Shown piece by piece: positions 6,072 through 7,560 of a stretch of 7,560 nucleotides of DNA (position 1 is the first letter of the stretch; each line of letters begins with the position of its first letter). The position numbers were made by a program, and so were the translations under genes. The notes beneath the pieces are model-generated. The model was not told the origin of the DNA and did not search any database. It saw nothing but the letters and a program-made list of their open reading frames with translations. Source of the DNA: Myxococcota bacterium (GTDB lineage: Bacteria > Myxococcota > UBA4151); assembly GCA_028823075.1 (NCBI GenBank), contig JAPKCE010000085.1, positions 1 to 7,560 on the forward strand. The letters are read 5' to 3'.

Positions 6072-7265
6072 CTAAGCCGCGCCTCGAAACTCGAATCGGA
6101 ACCCTTGGGCCCTGAGGCGCTCTACTGCTTTCATGCCCAAAGCAGATGCGGGCGTGTGAATACCGCCATGTGCGGATGACTCACCAGCGGCGAGCAGCAG
6201 CGCAGACTGGCTTAGCATCACTGCCGTTTGGCTGTAGCCCGGGTCGCCTTGCGCGGCGACAATAAGCCGGCCTATCTCTGGCGTATCGGCGCTTTGGCGA
6301 GCGACGATCTGTAACTCAAAATAGCCGGCGGCTCTTTCGTCTTCATTGGGCCCTTGTCCGGGTTTGGGGAGGAGTTTTCCGAGCAACCAACGGCTCGGCG
6401 GCAGCGCAGCGCCTAGCGTAAAAGCGTGCAAGCCTGCCGACATGCTTACGGCTTGCAGCCGCGAGCGGCAGGCCATCGCCTCGTCGTAGAGCAGGTGGGT
6501 GCCGTAGGGATGCCCGAGCAACGCGTTGCTGCGGCGTACTACGCGGGTGTTGATTCCTGCCATGAGAAAGGGTGCTGTCCAGCGTTGATGATCGCTATCG
6601 AAGGAGGTGCCGCTGCGGTCACGACCCTGCGGGCCTTTACGTTCATCGGCCGGGTTGAGGCTGTAAGGGTGTCCGAGAATCCGACGCAGTTGTTTGTCAT
6701 TAACGGCATCTTTAACGAGCCCGAGCATGCTGGCGAAGGTGCCGCCGCTGAGCCCGCCTTTGAGCCGGCAAAGGGTGGTTTGGGCATGTCCGAGACGCGG
6801 AAGGCAGGCGCTTTCGAGTTCTTGCTGCAAGGCGAGCAGGCCGAGGTCGCTGGGGATGGAGTCGAAGCCGCAAGCGTGAACCAAGCGGGCGCCGCTGGCC
6901 GCAGCGCTGTCGCCAAGCTCATCGATGCAGCGGCGAATAAAGGGGGTTTCGCCGCAGAGGTCTACGTAGTCGACACCCGTTTCGGCGCAGGCTTTGGCCA
7001 AAGGAAAGCCGTAGCGCCGATAAGGGCCCACTGTGCTTGCCACCACGTCGACTCCTTCGAGCATGGTGTGCAGGCTAGTTTCATCATCGGCCTGAGCTTG
7101 GCGCAGGGAGCAGGGCCGCTCGAAGCTCTGAGCGATGGCTTCGAGCTTTTTTAAATTGCGCCCGCCGAGGATTAATTCATCGTCGCTGCTCATCTGCGCT
7201 GCGAGTTCGCAAGCGACGAGCGAGCCGGTAAACCCAGTGGCACCCCAGATGAGTATTTTAGCCAC
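6072..7265 (-). CDS. Saccharopine dehydrogenase-like oxidoreductase (trans-acting enoyl reductase family type)
   Basis: 397 residues from GTG 7265. An N-terminal Rossmann fold starts immediately: GATGFTG at residues 8-14 is the dinucleotide-binding loop, and GGR near 34-36 ends strand 2, where Arg would favour NADP(H). Family-like motifs follow: VGPYRRYG (79-86), DYVDLCGE (99-106), HACGFDSIPSDLG (130-142), KGGLSGGTFAS (169-179), LPKPGQGP (299-306), GDPGYSQTA (340-348) and GGIHTPASALG (367-377). Length and motif order fit the eukaryotic SCCPDH / mycobacterial trans-acting enoyl reductase group, not true lysine-pathway saccharopine dehydrogenase. It is expected to be a cytosolic or membrane-associated NAD(P)H-dependent reductase, possibly in lipid metabolism; the substrate is unknown. 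An in-frame ATG at 7403 is rejected because those codons overlay the upstream gene. The GTG has no clear Shine-Dalgarno and overlaps the upstream stop by 8 nt, suggesting coupling. Confidence 0.9.
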   Translation of the reverse strand: MAKILIWGATGFTGSLVACELAAQMSSDDELILGGRNLKKLEAIAQSFERPCSLRQAQADDETSLHTMLEGVDVVASTVGPYRRYGFPLAKACAETGVDYVDLCGETPFIRRCIDELGDSAAASGARLVHACGFDSIPSDLGLLALQQELESACLPRLGHAQTTLCRLKGGLSGGTFASMLGLVKDAVNDKQLRRILGHPYSLNPADERKGPQGRDRSGTSFDSDHQRWTAPFLMAGINTRVVRRSNALLGHPYGTHLLYDEAMACRSRLQAVSMSAGLHAFTLGAALPPSRWLLGKLLPKPGQGPNEDERAAGYFELQIVARQSADTPEIGRLIVAAQGDPGYSQTAVMLSQSALLLAAGESSAHGGIHTPASALGMKAVERLRAQGFRFEFRGAA

Positions 7266-7560
7266 AGCAGGGCACCGGTTGACCGTTGCAGATGTTGCCC
7301 CAGGAGCCGTTACCGCAAGATCGACACATGTATAAATAGCCGTATCCGTCATTCCATCTTGCTTGGTCGTTGACGATAACATGGCTGTTGTTTCCGTCGC
7401 CACAAATGCGCGGCCAATCGTTTACGGCTTCCGCTTCTGCACGTGTGCATTGATGGGCACCCGCTCCATATTGCGTGGCACAGAGTTGATTGTGTTGTGC
7501 CGGCGCATCGCGACTTTGGTAAAGATTACCGACATTAATTGTTCCGAGGTAGCCTCTTAA
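7258..7560 (-). CDS. 3' end of a secreted cysteine-rich protein (partial)
   Basis: An open - strand frame enters from the right edge and ends at TAA (7260-7258), giving the last 100 residues. Eight cysteines lie at visible residues 27, 38, 53, 79, 82, 91, 98 and 99, including a C-X2-C pair and a terminal PVPCCG. With many Gly, Asn, Trp and Tyr this looks like a small disulfide-stabilised extracellular domain. Similar 'YG...HxC...CG...ACC' endings occur in secreted Myxococcota proteins as far as I recall; I cannot name the family. A lipid anchor or signal cannot be judged because the 5' part is missing. The last 8 nt overlap the GTG start of the oxidoreductase gene, so the two are probably transcribed together. 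The periodic Cys pattern and the coupling show that this frame, not the opposite-strand one, is coding. Confidence 0.72.
   Translation of the reverse strand, partial: LRGYLGTINVGNLYQSRDAPAQHNQLCATQYGAGAHQCTRAEAEAVNDWPRICGDGNNSHVIVNDQARWNDGYGYLYMCRSCGNGSWGNICNGQPVPCCG

Noticed and set aside
6426..7154. 242-codon open frame on the + strand
   Set aside because: It is antisense to the oxidoreductase gene, whose frame shows a full set of family motifs. The product has no signal peptide or recognisable domain, and its Ala/Glu/Gly bias is what the complement of a G+C-rich gene gives.
7266..7403. N-terminal extension of the oxidoreductase to ATG 7403
   Set aside because: The 46 extra residues precede an otherwise standard Rossmann start and look random. 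The same DNA encodes the Cys-rich C-terminus in another frame.
7363..7560. + strand open frame running to the right edge
   Set aside because: It is opposite the cysteine-rich - strand frame and shows no domain or start signal.

Overview
The window looks like chromosomal DNA of a Gram-negative bacterium with fairly high G+C, most likely a member of the Myxococcota or a related former 'Deltaproteobacteria' lineage. This rests on the density of lipoproteins, secreted cysteine-rich proteins, a Kelch lipoprotein, a Planctomycetes/Myxococcota-style C-X4-CH cytochrome domain and an Omp28-type thioredoxin-fold lipoprotein. It is an inference from protein style; no rRNA or other phylogenetic marker is present. 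No tRNA, rRNA, insertion sequence, CRISPR array or phage gene was seen.

Left block, + strand, 1 to 4992: five genes packed as one apparent operon. In order they are the end of a small cysteine-bearing protein (1-126), an exported beta-barrel-like protein with a strongly basic tail (123-884), a small probable lipoprotein of unknown function (884-1420), a 765-residue multihaem c-type cytochrome lipoprotein with 10 CxxCH and 2 C-X4-CH sites (1424-3721), and a Kelch-propeller lipoprotein (about 3724-4992). Junctions are ATGA, TGATG, a 3-nt gap and TGATG, so translational coupling is likely. All five products appear to be envelope proteins, which suggests one module, perhaps an outer-membrane or cell-surface redox apparatus. 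That function is inference.

Right block, - strand, 7560 to 5000: the 3' end of a secreted protein with eight cysteines in its last 100 residues (7258-7560) overlaps by 8 nt the GTG start of a saccharopine-dehydrogenase-like / trans-acting enoyl-reductase-type oxidoreductase (6072-7265). After a 199-nt gap comes a thioredoxin-fold, Omp28-like lipoprotein with a CGPC motif (5000-5872). The Kelch gene and the CGPC lipoprotein converge. Their two TAG stop codons lie in the two arms of one perfect 7-bp inverted repeat (4987-5005).

The most notable item is the 12-site cytochrome and its operon partners. The family assignments come from motif reading by eye, not from searches.
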